A stretch of DNA of 64,000 nt from Paracoccaceae bacterium (lineage in GTDB: Bacteria; Pseudomonadota; Alphaproteobacteria; Rhodobacterales; Rhodobacteraceae). A program made the translations under genes and the position numbers. How positions within the stretch are numbered: position 1 is the first letter of the stretch; the number at the start of each line of letters is the position of its first letter. Below are positions 49,755 to 59,339 of this stretch, in pieces. The stretch is from positions 1 to 64,000 of the forward strand of contig JACVZW010000003.1 in assembly GCA_014654775.1 (NCBI GenBank). The letters run 5' to 3'. The notes under the pieces are model-generated. The model was not told where the DNA came from. It worked only from the letters and a program-made list of their open reading frames with translations, and did not search any database.

Positions 49755-50648
49755 GTGTCGCCCCGCATCGCCCGGACAGAGGTCCGCGCCCCGCGCCTGC
49801 GCAGCCTTCTGGCCCCGAACCCTTCGCCGCTGACCTTCCGGGGCACGAACACCTATATCCTCGGCTCTGGGCGGGTCGCCGTCATCGATCCCGGCCCCAA
49901 CGATGACCGCCACCTTGCCGCGATCCTCGCCGCGCTCGACCCGGGCGAAACGGTAGACCATATACTGGTCACCCATCCGCACCGCGATCACTCCGCCCTC
50001 GCCCCTCGGCTTTCGGCCGCGACAGGGGCACCGGTCCTTGCCTTTGGAACAGCAGAGGACGGCCGCAGCCCCCGGATGGCCGCACTCGCCGCGCAGGGAA
50101 TGACGGCGGGGGGCGACGGGCTCGACACCCGCTTTGTGCCGGATCAGCGGATGGCGGATGGCGACAGCCTCGTTGGCCCGGATTGGGAGATTGTCGCCCT
50201 GCACACGCCCGGGCATCTGGGCACCCATCTTTGTCTGGCAGCGGGAGAGGTGCTCTTTTCCGGCGACCATGTGATGGGATGGAGCACATCGGTCATCGCC
50301 CCGCCCGATGGGGACATGGGCCAGTATATGCAAAGCCTCGCCCGGCTGGATCGGCCCGATTGGCGCCTCTTTCTGCCCGGACATGGCGACCCGATCACCG
50401 AACCTCACCGGCGTGTGCAGGAGTTGATCGCCCATCGCAAGGCGCGCGAGCGACAGGTCCTCTCCGCCCTTGAACCGGGGCCTGCGCCCGCGGCCACAAT
50501 CGCCCAAAAGCTCTATCCCGACATTGCGCCTGCCCTTCTTGGGGCGGCGATGCGCAACGTCCTTGCGCACCTTGTTGATCTGCTTGGCAAAAACAGGGTT
50601 CTGGCCGAAGCTCCGGTCACTGCAGACACGCTGTTCCGACTTGCCTGA
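49755..50648 (+). CDS. MBL-fold metallo-hydrolase (LACTB2-like)
   Basis: 297 residues. The metal-binding motif THPHRDH is at 73-79, with further ligands in HTPGHLGTHLCL, FSGDHVMGW and LPGHGD. The N-terminal NPSPLTFRGTNTYILGSGRVAVIDPGP and C-terminal winged-helix-like region (AATIAQKLYPDIAPALLGAAMRNVLAHLVDL) match the LACTB2-type branch, some members of which cut RNA. Substrate not known. Confidence 0.88.
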   Translation: MSPRIARTEVRAPRLRSLLAPNPSPLTFRGTNTYILGSGRVAVIDPGPNDDRHLAAILAALDPGETVDHILVTHPHRDHSALAPRLSAATGAPVLAFGTAEDGRSPRMAALAAQGMTAGGDGLDTRFVPDQRMADGDSLVGPDWEIVALHTPGHLGTHLCLAAGEVLFSGDHVMGWSTSVIAPPDGDMGQYMQSLARLDRPDWRLFLPGHGDPITEPHRRVQELIAHRKARERQVLSALEPGPAPAATIAQKLYPDIAPALLGAAMRNVLAHLVDLLGKNRVLAEAPVTADTLFRLA

Positions 50649-50717
50649 CGCGATCGCCAACTTTTCCACCATTCCCCCTTGTCCCCCCGGAACACCCTTG
50701 CTATACGGCCCCCGTGT

Positions 50718-50792
50718 TCCGGCGTAGCTCAGCGGTAGAGCAGTTGACTGTTAATCAATTGGTCGTAGGTTCGATCCCTACCGCCGGAGCCA
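50718..50792 (+). tRNA. tRNA-Asn (GUU)
   Basis: Complete cloverleaf of 75 bases with the CCA encoded. The acceptor stem TCCGGCG pairs with CGCCGGA. The anticodon arm GTTGA-CTGTTAA-TCAAT has anticodon GTT. T-arm GTAGG-TTCGATC-CCTAC. Confidence 0.96.
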
Positions 50793-51208
50793 AAAATCCC
50801 CCAAGCCCTTGATTTTGATAAGTGCTGCACCCTCCGGGTGCCGCTTGAGTGTATGGGCAAAGATCCTGACGGATATCTCAGATCTGCCTCGACGCCGTTG
50901 CCTCCGCGAAATTGCAGTCATATCCCCTCACCTGCACCCCGATCTCAAGCTTTGACCGACCGGCTTCAAACTGTGCCGTATGGTCGGGATCGGCACGGAA
51001 CCTCAGCCTGTCAGGGAAGGTCGGAGATGCAGAGGGAGACAAGGCCGCCCCAGTGATCGCGAAACACTCCGAACTTGAACGGGCCTGCATGCTATTCCCT
51101 TGCATCTTGGCGCTCGCGGGACCGGCATGTCGTCATTCTCTGCCGGTCGCCGCTGCGCGCCTACCGGCCTGCGCAGCTATCGGGGCCGCCGGGAAACTGC
51201 GCCTTGTC
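50793..51208. other. Gene-poor stretch after tRNA-Asn
   Basis: About 415 bases with no convincing coding region. A 75-residue open frame on the minus strand (50878-51105) has no recognisable features and poor codon character. No duplicate of the tRNA 3' end was noticed between here and 57.8 kb. A tRNA gene followed by sparse sequence and then accessory genes is a common island layout, but no integrase is visible. Confidence 0.5.
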
Positions 51209-52195
51209 CTAGCCGCCCGTGATCACCGCTTCGGGGATCGTGTAGCGCTCTGCCCCGAGGATGATGGTGAAGATGTCGCCCACCTTCTCCACCTGCATCT
51301 CCGCCGGAGCGGCGGCCGCGACGGGAACTCCGCCTTCGAAAAGGACTTGCCGTTCGATCCCGCCGCCGATCGCGATCCAGACACCGGCATTGCCGGGTCC
51401 GTCGCGCACCACGCCGAAGGGACAGTCGCGCGGTGCGGCATCGGCGGCGGTGACGCAGGGCAAGAGTCCGGTGGCATCGAAGCCTGTCCCGTTTCCGACC
51501 GGTCCTCCTTCGGGAATCGCCGGCTGGGCCGGGGCGGCGGTCTCGGTCAGGTAGGAACCTGCCACCCAACCCTGCACGCCCGATCCATCCACCCGGATGC
51601 TGCACCAGCGCAGGGGCCCGGTCATCCGGCAACCGCGGTTCTGCATCACGTCGCCGTTGCGTGCTTTGCCAACGACAGCATAGCGCGTGTCGGGGCCGGA
51701 CCGAATGTTCAGCGCTTCGCTGGTCAAACCGGTCACCTGCCACCAGTCCGGGCCACCGGCCAGACCATCGGCGAAATCTCCGCCTCCTAGGCCAATGCCC
51801 AGCGTGAAGCGCGCCGTCTCATTCCTTCGGGCAGCGTTGCGCATCAGGTAAAGCTCGACTGCATAGGTTCCATCGGCAGGCAAAGGCAAATCGGCGACCG
51901 TGCCGTCTACCGAGGCATTGAACAGCGCCTCGCTCTGCTCCTGCGGCAGGATGTTGAAAAAGAGCGACGCGTTCGTCGTGGACAGATCGACGGACAGCGT
52001 CTGCCCGGCCATCCCGTCCACCAGATAAACCACCGTTTCCTCACCCACGATCTGCCCTTCGACCTGTCCCCCCGCCATTGCGATGGCAGGGTCGATGGCT
52101 TCGGTGCGCACCGTCTCGGCCATGGTCGGAACGGCGACGGGCGCGATACTGACGAGGCTCATCAGAAGGGCAGCGAATGGTCGAGTCAGTGGCAT
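51209..52195 (-). CDS. Secreted protein with bacterial SH3 domain
   Basis: 328 residues, with AAAAGGAG before the ATG at 52195. Signal peptide (FAALLMSLVSIAPVAVPTMA). A beta-rich segment (about 25-130) that may be a carbohydrate-binding-like or inhibitor-like fold precedes an SH3_3 domain (LNIRSGPDTRYAVVGKARNGDVMQNRGCRM to WCSIRVDGSGVQGWVAGSYL). A C-terminal region with two Cys (LLPCVTAADAAPRDCPFGV) follows. Probably periplasmic; exact role unknown. Confidence 0.82.
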   Translation of the reverse strand: MPLTRPFAALLMSLVSIAPVAVPTMAETVRTEAIDPAIAMAGGQVEGQIVGEETVVYLVDGMAGQTLSVDLSTTNASLFFNILPQEQSEALFNASVDGTVADLPLPADGTYAVELYLMRNAARRNETARFTLGIGLGGGDFADGLAGGPDWWQVTGLTSEALNIRSGPDTRYAVVGKARNGDVMQNRGCRMTGPLRWCSIRVDGSGVQGWVAGSYLTETAAPAQPAIPEGGPVGNGTGFDATGLLPCVTAADAAPRDCPFGVVRDGPGNAGVWIAIGGGIERQVLFEGGVPVAAAAPAEMQVEKVGDIFTIILGAERYTIPEAVITGG

Positions 52196-52794
52196 GGCAG
52201 GCTCCTTTTGAATAACGAAGGGGGAAGGCAGAGGTCCCCGCCTCCCGCGCCGAAAGTCGATCAACGCGCCAAAATCGCGGGCCCAGCAGACTAACGGCGC
52301 GGGCCCGAGGGTCGCCCAGATCACCCATTCATGCGTTTGGCGAACCAGACCCACACAACATGCGCATAGCCGACCTCATCTTGGGTACTCCTGTTCCTTG
52401 AACCCGGGCCGTCTGGCTGTTTCGCCGGGTCTGATCTGCGAAACGACGGGGCGGGCGTTGATCCCGCGAAGAGTAGGCAACCACCACCCACGCGGCTATC
52501 CGCTAAGCGAAAGGCTGCCTCGCACCGCCCAAGAACCGACCCGATCGTCGCCCGGGACCAAGATCACAGAAAAAGGCCGCCTAGACCCGCCGAATCTGCC
52601 CGGCCCTGTGCAAGCAAAGGCCCGAAAATGGCCCTTATTTGCCGATATCCGCGAAACGAAACTGCGCGGAACGAAAATTCTACAGATGCATCCCGTTTAG
52701 GAAAGTTGATGATACGAGGATGAGCAGACGACTCCCGCACCGCAAGGCAACACGGCGCGGCAGGAGCGAGGGAAACGGGGCAGACAGGGCCACT
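52196..52794. other. Intergenic region between SH3-domain protein and sensor kinase
   Basis: About 600 bases, divergent promoters expected. No RNA gene, long dyad or credible coding frame was recognised. Open frames here lack ribosome-binding sites and have poor codon character. If the kinase used the ATG at 52639 or 52720 instead of 52795, part of this region would be coding, but the added residues do not look conserved. Confidence 0.5.
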
Positions 52795-54507
52795 ATGGCG
52801 GGCAATTCCATGACCTTGAAGGATCGTCTTCGCAGCGAGATGGATCTCCTTCGCCCCATCGACATGCGCGACCTGCCGAAACGGCTGGGCATGGCGGGGT
52901 TCTTTCTGGCCATCATCTTCCTGATCGACGAAATGCAGGCTGCCCTCGCCTGCGCCGTCGCGATCGTGCTGTTCGAGGCGATCTCGAATTTTCTTTACAG
53001 GAAAGAACTGGTCTGGTCCGGTCAGGTTCCGGTCTGGGTGATCCTGTTCCATTGGGGTCTGAACCAGTGTCTGACCCTGATCTATATGGTTCCCGCCATG
53101 GTGATGGCGGGCAACCCAGACCTTGCGATCGTCGCGCTCAGCCTGATCTGGACCTGCGGGGTGTTCATCCACATCGCCAATGCCTTCGGGCGGCTGCCAC
53201 TTTATACTGCAACCCTTTTGATCCCCGTGCTGATCGCAACATGGGTCGTGATCTCGTCAGTCGCACAGAATGACATCAAGCCGGCAGGTCCCTACGGCCT
53301 TGCCCTGCTGCTGATCGGCTTTGTCCTCTACATCTACAACATCGCCGAGAACCTGTTCAAACAGGCCCGCACCGGATCCGCGCTTTCGGCCGCGCTCGTG
53401 GAATCAAACGCGCGCCTGCGCGATCTCGAGGCGACGCGCCAGCAACTGATCAACGCGGTGGAAGGTCTCAACGACGGTTTCGTCTATTTCGACAGCGACG
53501 ACCGCCTCGTCCTTGCCAATCGGCGTTTCCGCGAACTTTACGTATGCAGCGCCGATGCGATCCGGCCGGGTGCAAAATTCGAAGACATCCTGCGCCACGG
53601 CCTCATGCACAAGCAGTTCGTCGATGCGATCGGTCGCGAAAACGCCTGGATCCAAGAACAATTGAACGTGCTGAACGCGCAGTCGGTGGTCCGCCAGCTT
53701 CTGCCGGATGGTACGGTGCTGCAGGTGATGGAACGGCGGACATCGGATGGCGGCCGTGTCGGTCTGCGCGTGGACGTGACCGAGATCACCAAGGCGCGCG
53801 AGGCCGCCGAAGCCGCCAGCCGCGCGAAGTCCGAATTTCTGGCCAACATGAGCCATGAGATCCGCACTCCGCTGAACGGTGTTCTGGGCATGGCCGACCT
53901 TCTGGCCGAGACCACCCTCGACCCGCAGCAGAAATCGATGCTCTCGATCATCCGCACCTCGGGCTGGAGCCTGCTCACCCTGCTCAACGACATCCTCGAC
54001 CTGGCAAGGGTCGAAGCGGGCAAGATGGTGCTGGAGGATCGTCCCTTCGACCTGCGCTCCTCGATCGACCGCCTAGAGGCACTGCATGGCGCGACGGCGC
54101 AGGCGAAGGGGATCAGCTTCGAGATTCTGCATTCCTCGAGCGGGCTCTATCTGCGCAAAGGCGATGAGACGCGGATCGTTCAGGTCCTGCACAACCTTGT
54201 AGGCAACGCCATCAAGTTCACCGAAACCGGATCGGTGCGCCTGAAGGTGCGGGCGAACCAGCCGGACCGTCTGGCCTTCGAGGTGGTGGATACCGGGATC
54301 GGCATGACCGAGGCGCAGGTCGCACGGATCTTCGAAACCTTCGAACAGGCCGATACCAGCACGGCGCGCCGCTTCGGGGGCAGCGGCCTTGGAATGACAA
54401 TCGTCCGCAGGCTGGTCGATCTGATGCAGGGCGACATCGCGATCGACAGCGAACCGGGCCGCGGCACGCGGATCGCCATCACCCTCCGGGTGCCGGTCGG
54501 AGACTGA
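52795..54507 (+). CDS. Membrane PAS sensor histidine kinase
   Basis: About 570 residues from the ATG at 52795 (52810 also possible). A membrane region with about six helices (residues 25-190), a coiled coil (ESNARLRDLEATRQQLINAV), a PAS_7-like domain (GLNDGFVYFDSDDRLVLANRRFREL), HisKA with FLANMSHEIRTPLNGVLGM and HATPase (HNLVGNAIKFTE, DTGIGM, GSGLGMTI). The H-box is of the hybrid-kinase type, but no receiver domain follows and no response regulator is adjacent. The next gene downstream starts the arsenate unit. Confidence 0.88.
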   Translation: MAGNSMTLKDRLRSEMDLLRPIDMRDLPKRLGMAGFFLAIIFLIDEMQAALACAVAIVLFEAISNFLYRKELVWSGQVPVWVILFHWGLNQCLTLIYMVPAMVMAGNPDLAIVALSLIWTCGVFIHIANAFGRLPLYTATLLIPVLIATWVVISSVAQNDIKPAGPYGLALLLIGFVLYIYNIAENLFKQARTGSALSAALVESNARLRDLEATRQQLINAVEGLNDGFVYFDSDDRLVLANRRFRELYVCSADAIRPGAKFEDILRHGLMHKQFVDAIGRENAWIQEQLNVLNAQSVVRQLLPDGTVLQVMERRTSDGGRVGLRVDVTEITKAREAAEAASRAKSEFLANMSHEIRTPLNGVLGMADLLAETTLDPQQKSMLSIIRTSGWSLLTLLNDILDLARVEAGKMVLEDRPFDLRSSIDRLEALHGATAQAKGISFEILHSSSGLYLRKGDETRIVQVLHNLVGNAIKFTETGSVRLKVRANQPDRLAFEVVDTGIGMTEAQVARIFETFEQADTSTARRFGGSGLGMTIVRRLVDLMQGDIAIDSEPGRGTRIAITLRVPVGD

Positions 54508-54568
54508 GACAGGGGCGAACCGGTGCCGGGTCGCGCTGTCATGAAAGCTTCATTGGACAGTACAGATC

Positions 54569-54588
54569 ATTTCCTGCAATCAGGAAAT
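54569..54588. promoter_or_regulatory. Operator-like dyad abutting the ArsR-ArsC start codon
   Basis: ATTTCCTG (54569-54576) and CAGGAAAT (54581-54588) are perfect reverse complements around a 4-base centre, the form expected for an ArsR-family repressor dimer. It ends at the base before the ATG at 54589. A TTGGAC (54553-54558) could be a -35 box. If so, the transcript would be leaderless or nearly so. Confidence 0.65.
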
Positions 54589-55443
54589 ATGGATCAGACC
54601 CGCGCCACTCATGCCTTCGCCACGCTGGGCCATCCCGGCCGGCTTGGTGTCTTCCGCCTTCTGATGCGCTTCGCACCGCAAGGCGTGCGCCCGACCGAGA
54701 TCGCGGCGGCGCTCGGCCTGAAGCAGAACACCCTGTCGCATCATCTGGCCGACCTGACCGCAGTGGGGCTCGTTTCCGTGACGCGGCAGGGGCGGTCGCT
54801 CTTCTACGCCGTCGACCTTGAACTGACCGAAGGCTTGATCGGCTACCTTGCCCTTGATGTCGGCCGCGCCCGGCCGGATCTGATTGCCCCTCTAATCTCT
54901 GCCCAGAAGGACGCCCCGACCATGGCCACCTCCGTTCCGGATACCGATTTCGACGTGCTCTTCATCTGTTCGGGCAACTCCGCCCGATCGATCTTCGCCG
55001 AGGCGCTGTTGCGCGATCTGGGCAAGAGCAAGTTCCAGGCCTTCTCGGCAGGAACGCGGCCAAACAGCGACCTCAATCCCATCGCGCTCGACGTGTTGCG
55101 CCGCAACGGGCATGACGTCGCGGGCCTGCGCTCCAAGCATATCTCAGAGTTCCAGCAGCCCGGCGCCATCGTGATGGATTTCGTCTTCACCGTCTGCGAC
55201 GCGGCAGCGGCCGAGGAATGCCCGCCTTGGCCCGGTCAGCCGATCACCGGTCATTGGGGCCTGCCCGACCCGGTGAAGGCCAGCGGAACGGATGCCGAAA
55301 AGGCGCTGGTCTTCGCCCAGACCTATGCCGCCCTGCGCCGCCGGATCACGGCCTTCGTCGAACTGCCCTTCGAAAGCCTTAGCCGACTGTCCCTGCAATC
55401 CCGCGTCGATGCCATCGGCACAGACGCCGACACGAAAGCCTGA
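54589..55443 (+). CDS. ArsR-type repressor fused to arsenate reductase (ArsC, thioredoxin/LMW-phosphatase fold)
   Basis: 284 residues in two domains. Residues 1-105 are an ArsR winged helix ([31 protein letters not shown]); no canonical ELCVCDL metal site is present, so the sensor site differs or uses other residues. Residues 120-280 are an ArsC domain: catalytic loop CSGNSARS (Cys127, Arg133) and the redox pair Cys203 (FTVCDAA) and Cys211 (CPPWPG), which mark arsenate reductases rather than plain phosphatases. It would regulate the unit and reduce arsenate. The start at 54589 sits directly after the dyad; an ATG at 54541 would place the operator inside the gene. Confidence 0.9.
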   Translation: MDQTRATHAFATLGHPGRLGVFRLLMRFAPQGVRPTEIAAALGLKQNTLSHHLADLTAVGLVSVTRQGRSLFYAVDLELTEGLIGYLALDVGRARPDLIAPLISAQKDAPTMATSVPDTDFDVLFICSGNSARSIFAEALLRDLGKSKFQAFSAGTRPNSDLNPIALDVLRRNGHDVAGLRSKHISEFQQPGAIVMDFVFTVCDAAAAEECPPWPGQPITGHWGLPDPVKASGTDAEKALVFAQTYAALRRRITAFVELPFESLSRLSLQSRVDAIGTDADTKA

Positions 55444-55448
55444 TCACC

Positions 55449-56459
55449 ATGATCCGCATTGCCCTGAACGGCCTTGGCCGGATTGGAAAACTGGTCCTGC
55501 GCGACCTGATCGACACGGGTGCCAGGGGCGAGATCGTGCTTTTGAACGATCCCGTCGGCGATGCCGAGCAGCACGCGCTTTTGATGGAATTCGACAGCGT
55601 CCATGGCCGCTGGCGCACGACCGTCGCGACGGGCGACGGCGCATTGGTGCTGAGCGGCCGGAGTATCCGCCTGACCCATGAGAAAACCATCGAGGCGCTG
55701 CCACTGGCCGATCTGGGCGTGGATCTGGTGATCGATTGCACTGGCGTCTTCAAGACGGCCGCAAAGGTGGCGCCCTATTACGCCGCCGGGGTGAAGACGG
55801 TGGTCGTCTCGGCACCAGTCAAAGACGGTGGGGCGCTGAACCTTGTCTACGGGGTGAACCATCACCTTTACGATGGCTCGCAAACCCTTGTCACCGCAGC
55901 CTCTTGCACCACCAACTGCCTTGCCCCCGTGGTGAAGGTGATCCATGAGAACATCGGCATCCGGCACGGGTCCATCACGACGATCCATGACGTGACGAAC
56001 ACGCAGACGATCGTGGATCGGCCCGCCAAGGACATGCGCCGCGCGCGGTCGGCCTTGATGAATCTGATCCCCACGACGACGGGGTCGGCCACCGCCATCA
56101 CCTTGATTTACCCGGAACTGAAGGGACGCTTGAACGGCCATGCCGTCCGCGTCCCGCTGCTGAATGCCTCGCTCACCGATTGCGTCTTTGAGGTGGAACG
56201 GACGACGACCGTGGAAGAGGTGAACGCCCTCTTTTCCGCTGCGGCCGCGGAAGGCCCGCTAAAGGGCATCCTCGGCTACGAGACGCGCCCGCTTGTGTCC
56301 TGCGACTTCACGAACGATCCGCGCTCCTGCATCATCGACGGGCCCTCTACGATGGTGATCAACGGGACGCAGGTGAAGATCTACGCTTGGTACGACAATG
56401 AATGGGGCTATGCCTGCCGTCTGGCCGATGTGGCGCGGATGGTGGCGGCTCAGGGCTGA
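55449..56459 (+). CDS. Glyceraldehyde-3-phosphate dehydrogenase of the arsenate-efflux type
   Basis: 336 residues, full-length GAPDH: NAD-binding [15 protein letters not shown], catalytic SCTTNCLAP (Cys153) and His180, and C-terminal [12 protein letters not shown]. It begins 5 bases after the ArsR-ArsC gene and is followed by arsJ. In such clusters the enzyme uses arsenate in place of phosphate to form unstable 1-arseno-3-phosphoglycerate, which ArsJ exports. A central metabolic role is less likely given the context. Confidence 0.93.
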   Translation: MIRIALNGLGRIGKLVLRDLIDTGARGEIVLLNDPVGDAEQHALLMEFDSVHGRWRTTVATGDGALVLSGRSIRLTHEKTIEALPLADLGVDLVIDCTGVFKTAAKVAPYYAAGVKTVVVSAPVKDGGALNLVYGVNHHLYDGSQTLVTAASCTTNCLAPVVKVIHENIGIRHGSITTIHDVTNTQTIVDRPAKDMRRARSALMNLIPTTTGSATAITLIYPELKGRLNGHAVRVPLLNASLTDCVFEVERTTTVEEVNALFSAAAAEGPLKGILGYETRPLVSCDFTNDPRSCIIDGPSTMVINGTQVKIYAWYDNEWGYACRLADVARMVAAQG

Positions 56460-56537
56460 CCATCTTCTGTCAGAGATATCTTTGGGGGGGCCGGGGGGCG
56501 AAGCGCCCCGGTCCGCCGCCAGCCAGAGGCACCAGCC

Positions 56538-57785
56538 ATGACCGCACCGAACCCGATCCGCGCCTATGCCGCAGTCACGGCGGCCTACTGGGCCTTCATG
56601 CTGTCGGATGGCGCGCTGCGGATGCTCGTTCTGCTGCATTTCAACAGCCTCGGCTTCACGCCGCTGCAACTGGCCTGGCTTTTCTTGCTGTACGAGGTCG
56701 CAGGCATCGCGACCAACCTTGCCGCCGGATGGCTGGCTGCGCGCTTCGGCCTTGCGGCCACGCTCTATGGCGGTCTGGCCCTGCAGATCGCTGCGCTTAT
56801 CACCTTGGCACAACTTGACCCGGGATGGAGCATTCCGGCCTCCGTCGCCTTCGTCATGGCCGTGCAGGGCGTGTCAGGGGTGGCCAAGGATCTGGCCAAG
56901 ATGTCGTCGAAATCCGCCGTCAAACTGCTTGCCCCCAAGGAGGATGGCGGCCTCTTCCGCTGGGTTGCCGCCCTGACGGGATCGAAGAATGCGGTGAAGG
57001 GGTTGGGCTTCCTTCTCGGAGCGGCGCTCTTGGCCATCGCCGGGTTCGAAACGGCGGTCTGGGGCATGGCCGGGGTGCTGGCCGTGATCCTGATCGCTGT
57101 TGTTCTCTTCCTGCCGGCGGGCCTGCCGGGGCGGATGAAGGGGGAAGAGGGCTGGGATGGTTGGCGGTCGAAGGATGCACGGGTGAACCGCCTTAGTCTT
57201 GCGCGCATGTTTCTGTTCGGCGCGCGCGACGTGTGGTTCGTGGTCGGCATCCCGGTCTATTTCCAAGCTGTCCTGTCCGACGGCACGCCCGAGGGGCGGC
57301 GCGAGGCCTTTTTCCTGATCGGCAGTTTCCTTGCGCTTTGGATCATCGCCTATGGCGCAGTGCAGGCCGCAGCGCCCCGCCTTTTGGGCGGCAAGGGCCA
57401 GCCCGAAGCGGAAACCACCAAGAAGGCCATCTTCTGGGCGGGGCTTTTGGTACCGATCCCCTTCCTGCTTGCGGCGGCGGCTTGGGCAGCCGGGGACCCG
57501 GCGCCTTGGCTGACGGCCCTTCTGATCGGCGGCCTGCTGCTGTTCGGCTTCGTCTTCGCCGTGAACTCTTCGGTCCATTCCTATCTGATCCTCGCCTATG
57601 GAGCGGCAGAGCGGATCACGCGGGATGTAGGCTTTTACTACATGGCCAACGCGGCCGGGCGATTGATCGGCACGCTTCTTTCGGGCCTCAGCTACCAGAC
57701 CGGCGGCTTGCCGCTCTGCCTTGCTACGGCAGGCCTTATGGCGCTGGCAAGCTGGCTGGCCGCGCGCCGCCTTGCCACCGCCTGA
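56538..57785 (+). CDS. arsJ: ArsJ organoarsenical efflux permease (MFS)
   Basis: 415 residues with about ten to twelve helices. ArsJ-like segments include YWAFMLSDGALRMLVLLHFNSLGF, GVSGVAKDLAKMSSKSAVK and TGSKNAVKGLGFLLG in the first half, and RMFLFGARDVWFVVGIPVYFQ and GFYYMANAAGRLIGTLLSGL in the second. It exports 1-arseno-3-phosphoglycerate made by the upstream GAPDH. It is last of the three-gene unit. Confidence 0.93.
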   Translation: MTAPNPIRAYAAVTAAYWAFMLSDGALRMLVLLHFNSLGFTPLQLAWLFLLYEVAGIATNLAAGWLAARFGLAATLYGGLALQIAALITLAQLDPGWSIPASVAFVMAVQGVSGVAKDLAKMSSKSAVKLLAPKEDGGLFRWVAALTGSKNAVKGLGFLLGAALLAIAGFETAVWGMAGVLAVILIAVVLFLPAGLPGRMKGEEGWDGWRSKDARVNRLSLARMFLFGARDVWFVVGIPVYFQAVLSDGTPEGRREAFFLIGSFLALWIIAYGAVQAAAPRLLGGKGQPEAETTKKAIFWAGLLVPIPFLLAAAAWAAGDPAPWLTALLIGGLLLFGFVFAVNSSVHSYLILAYGAAERITRDVGFYYMANAAGRLIGTLLSGLSYQTGGLPLCLATAGLMALASWLAARRLATA

Positions 57786-57924
57786 GGGGGAAAGGCAGAA
57801 GGGCAGAACCCGGATGATCCACACGCTCCGCGGTAAACGGAATTTAATCTCGCCCGTATAGGATGTTTGCCGGGGCACATGGGGCCTGACGGGGCAGTGG
57901 ATTTGATCGGTTCAGGGAGACGGC

Positions 57925-58590
57925 ATGGACGGCGCATTCTTCGACGGTCGCGAGATCATCGGCAGCATCCTTCATCGCACCAACGGCTTCGTCTATCGGT
58001 GCCGCAATGATCGGGATTACTCCATGCTTCTGATGGAGGGGGCGGTGGCGGAACTGACCGGCTATCCCACCTCTGACTTCATTGAGATGCCGCAGCGGTC
58101 CTATTCCGGGCTTACCCATCCTGAAGATACCGACACCGTCTTCGCCGCGGTCGACACCGCGCTGGAACGGCGCGAGAATTGGTCGGTTGACTATCGCCTC
58201 GTCCGCCCGGACGGTTCCACCCGCTGGGTACATGAGGTGGGCGGCGGCGTGTTCGACGCCAGCGGTGCGCTGCAATTCCTCGAAGGCATCGTTCTGGACT
58301 ACGAACAACGCAAGCGCGAAGAGGCGCTGCGCGGCGAACGCAACCAGCAGATCACCGAATTCTGCCGCAACCTCGTTTCAGAAACCAAACCGATCCTGAG
58401 CGTGCTGCGCGAATTGCGCATCCTTGCCATCAACGCCCGGATCGAGGCGGCGCGGGCCGGACAGGCCGGTGCGGGCTTTGCCGTGGTCGCAGGCGAAGTG
58501 GGTCGCATCGCCAATGAAACCACAACCCGCGCCAGCACCGTCAGCGACCTGACCGAGGAGTTGCAAAAGCTCTTGCGAAACGCCCGCTGA
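57925..58590 (+). CDS. Cytoplasmic PAS protein with a minimal chemoreceptor-tip segment
   Basis: 221 residues with AGGGAGACGG before the ATG. A PAS_3 domain ([27 protein letters not shown] to [24 protein letters not shown], about 20-125) precedes a single helical hairpin of MCP-signal type ([35 protein letters not shown], about 170-205). Normal chemoreceptors have hundreds of residues of coiled coil around this tip; here almost all is missing and there is no membrane helix. It may dock on a receptor array, CheA/CheW or another partner, or be a decayed receptor. Confidence 0.85.
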   Translation: MDGAFFDGREIIGSILHRTNGFVYRCRNDRDYSMLLMEGAVAELTGYPTSDFIEMPQRSYSGLTHPEDTDTVFAAVDTALERRENWSVDYRLVRPDGSTRWVHEVGGGVFDASGALQFLEGIVLDYEQRKREEALRGERNQQITEFCRNLVSETKPILSVLRELRILAINARIEAARAGQAGAGFAVVAGEVGRIANETTTRASTVSDLTEELQKLLRNAR

Positions 58591-58641
58591 CCGCTGCCGC
58601 GCAGGATGCGGTTGCGCCGGCAGGGGGCTGCGCCCTAAGCT

Positions 58642-59283
58642 GTGCAAAACAGCACAGGCCCCATCTTGCCCGAGACTGCCTTCCTCATCACGGCTTTCGC
58701 CACTTTGTTCGTGGTGATCGACCCGCCCGGTCTGGTGCCCCTCTTCATCGCGCTGACGCAGGGCATGGACGCCGACCACCGGCGCAGGCTGGCGCTGCGG
58801 GCCTGCCTGATCGCGGGCTTCCTGCTTTTGCTTTTCGGGCTTGCGGGCGAGGCGATCCTTGGCTTCATCGGCATTTCTATGCCCGCCTTTCGCATCGCGG
58901 GCGGCATCCTGCTGTTCCTCACCGCGCTCGACATGCTGTTCGAACGGCGCACGCAGCGGCGCGAGGGGCAGAAGGCCGATCACGACCATGATCCGTCGGT
59001 CTTCCCGCTTGCCACACCGTTGATCGCGGGGCCGGGGGCCATCGCCACCATGATCCTACTGGTGGGCGAGGCACCGGGCTGGCCCGGCACCCTTGCCGTG
59101 CTGGGGCTGATGGCAGTGGTGCTGCTGGCGACCTTCCTGTTCCTGCTGGCGTCGCCGCCGCTTGAACGCCTGCTGGGTCGGACGGGGACCATCGTGATCA
59201 CCCGCCTTTTGGGCATGCTGCTGGCCGCGCTTTCGGTGCAGTTCGTGATCGACGGGGTAAAGGGGACAGGCCTGATCGGCTGA
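58642..59283 (+). CDS. MarC-family membrane protein
   Basis: 213 residues with six predicted helices. MarC family signatures are FATLFVVIDPPGLVPLFIALTQGM, the helix FGLAGEAILGFIGISMPAFRIAGGILLFLTALDML, VFPLATPLIAGPGAIATMILL and TRLLGMLLAALSVQFVIDGV. The start is GTG at 58642; a TTG at 58666 is the alternative. Function of MarC proteins is not settled. Confidence 0.9.
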   Translation: MQNSTGPILPETAFLITAFATLFVVIDPPGLVPLFIALTQGMDADHRRRLALRACLIAGFLLLLFGLAGEAILGFIGISMPAFRIAGGILLFLTALDMLFERRTQRREGQKADHDHDPSVFPLATPLIAGPGAIATMILLVGEAPGWPGTLAVLGLMAVVLLATFLFLLASPPLERLLGRTGTIVITRLLGMLLAALSVQFVIDGVKGTGLIG

Positions 59284-59339
59284 CCCTTCCCCACAGGTCC
59301 CGCAGCCCCCATATTCCCGTCAAAGGAGACCGCTGCACG

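Noticed and set aside
50878-51105. 75-residue frame after tRNA-Asn
   Set aside because: No ribosome-binding site, no recognisable domain and unusual composition; could be a decayed gene fragment but cannot be supported.
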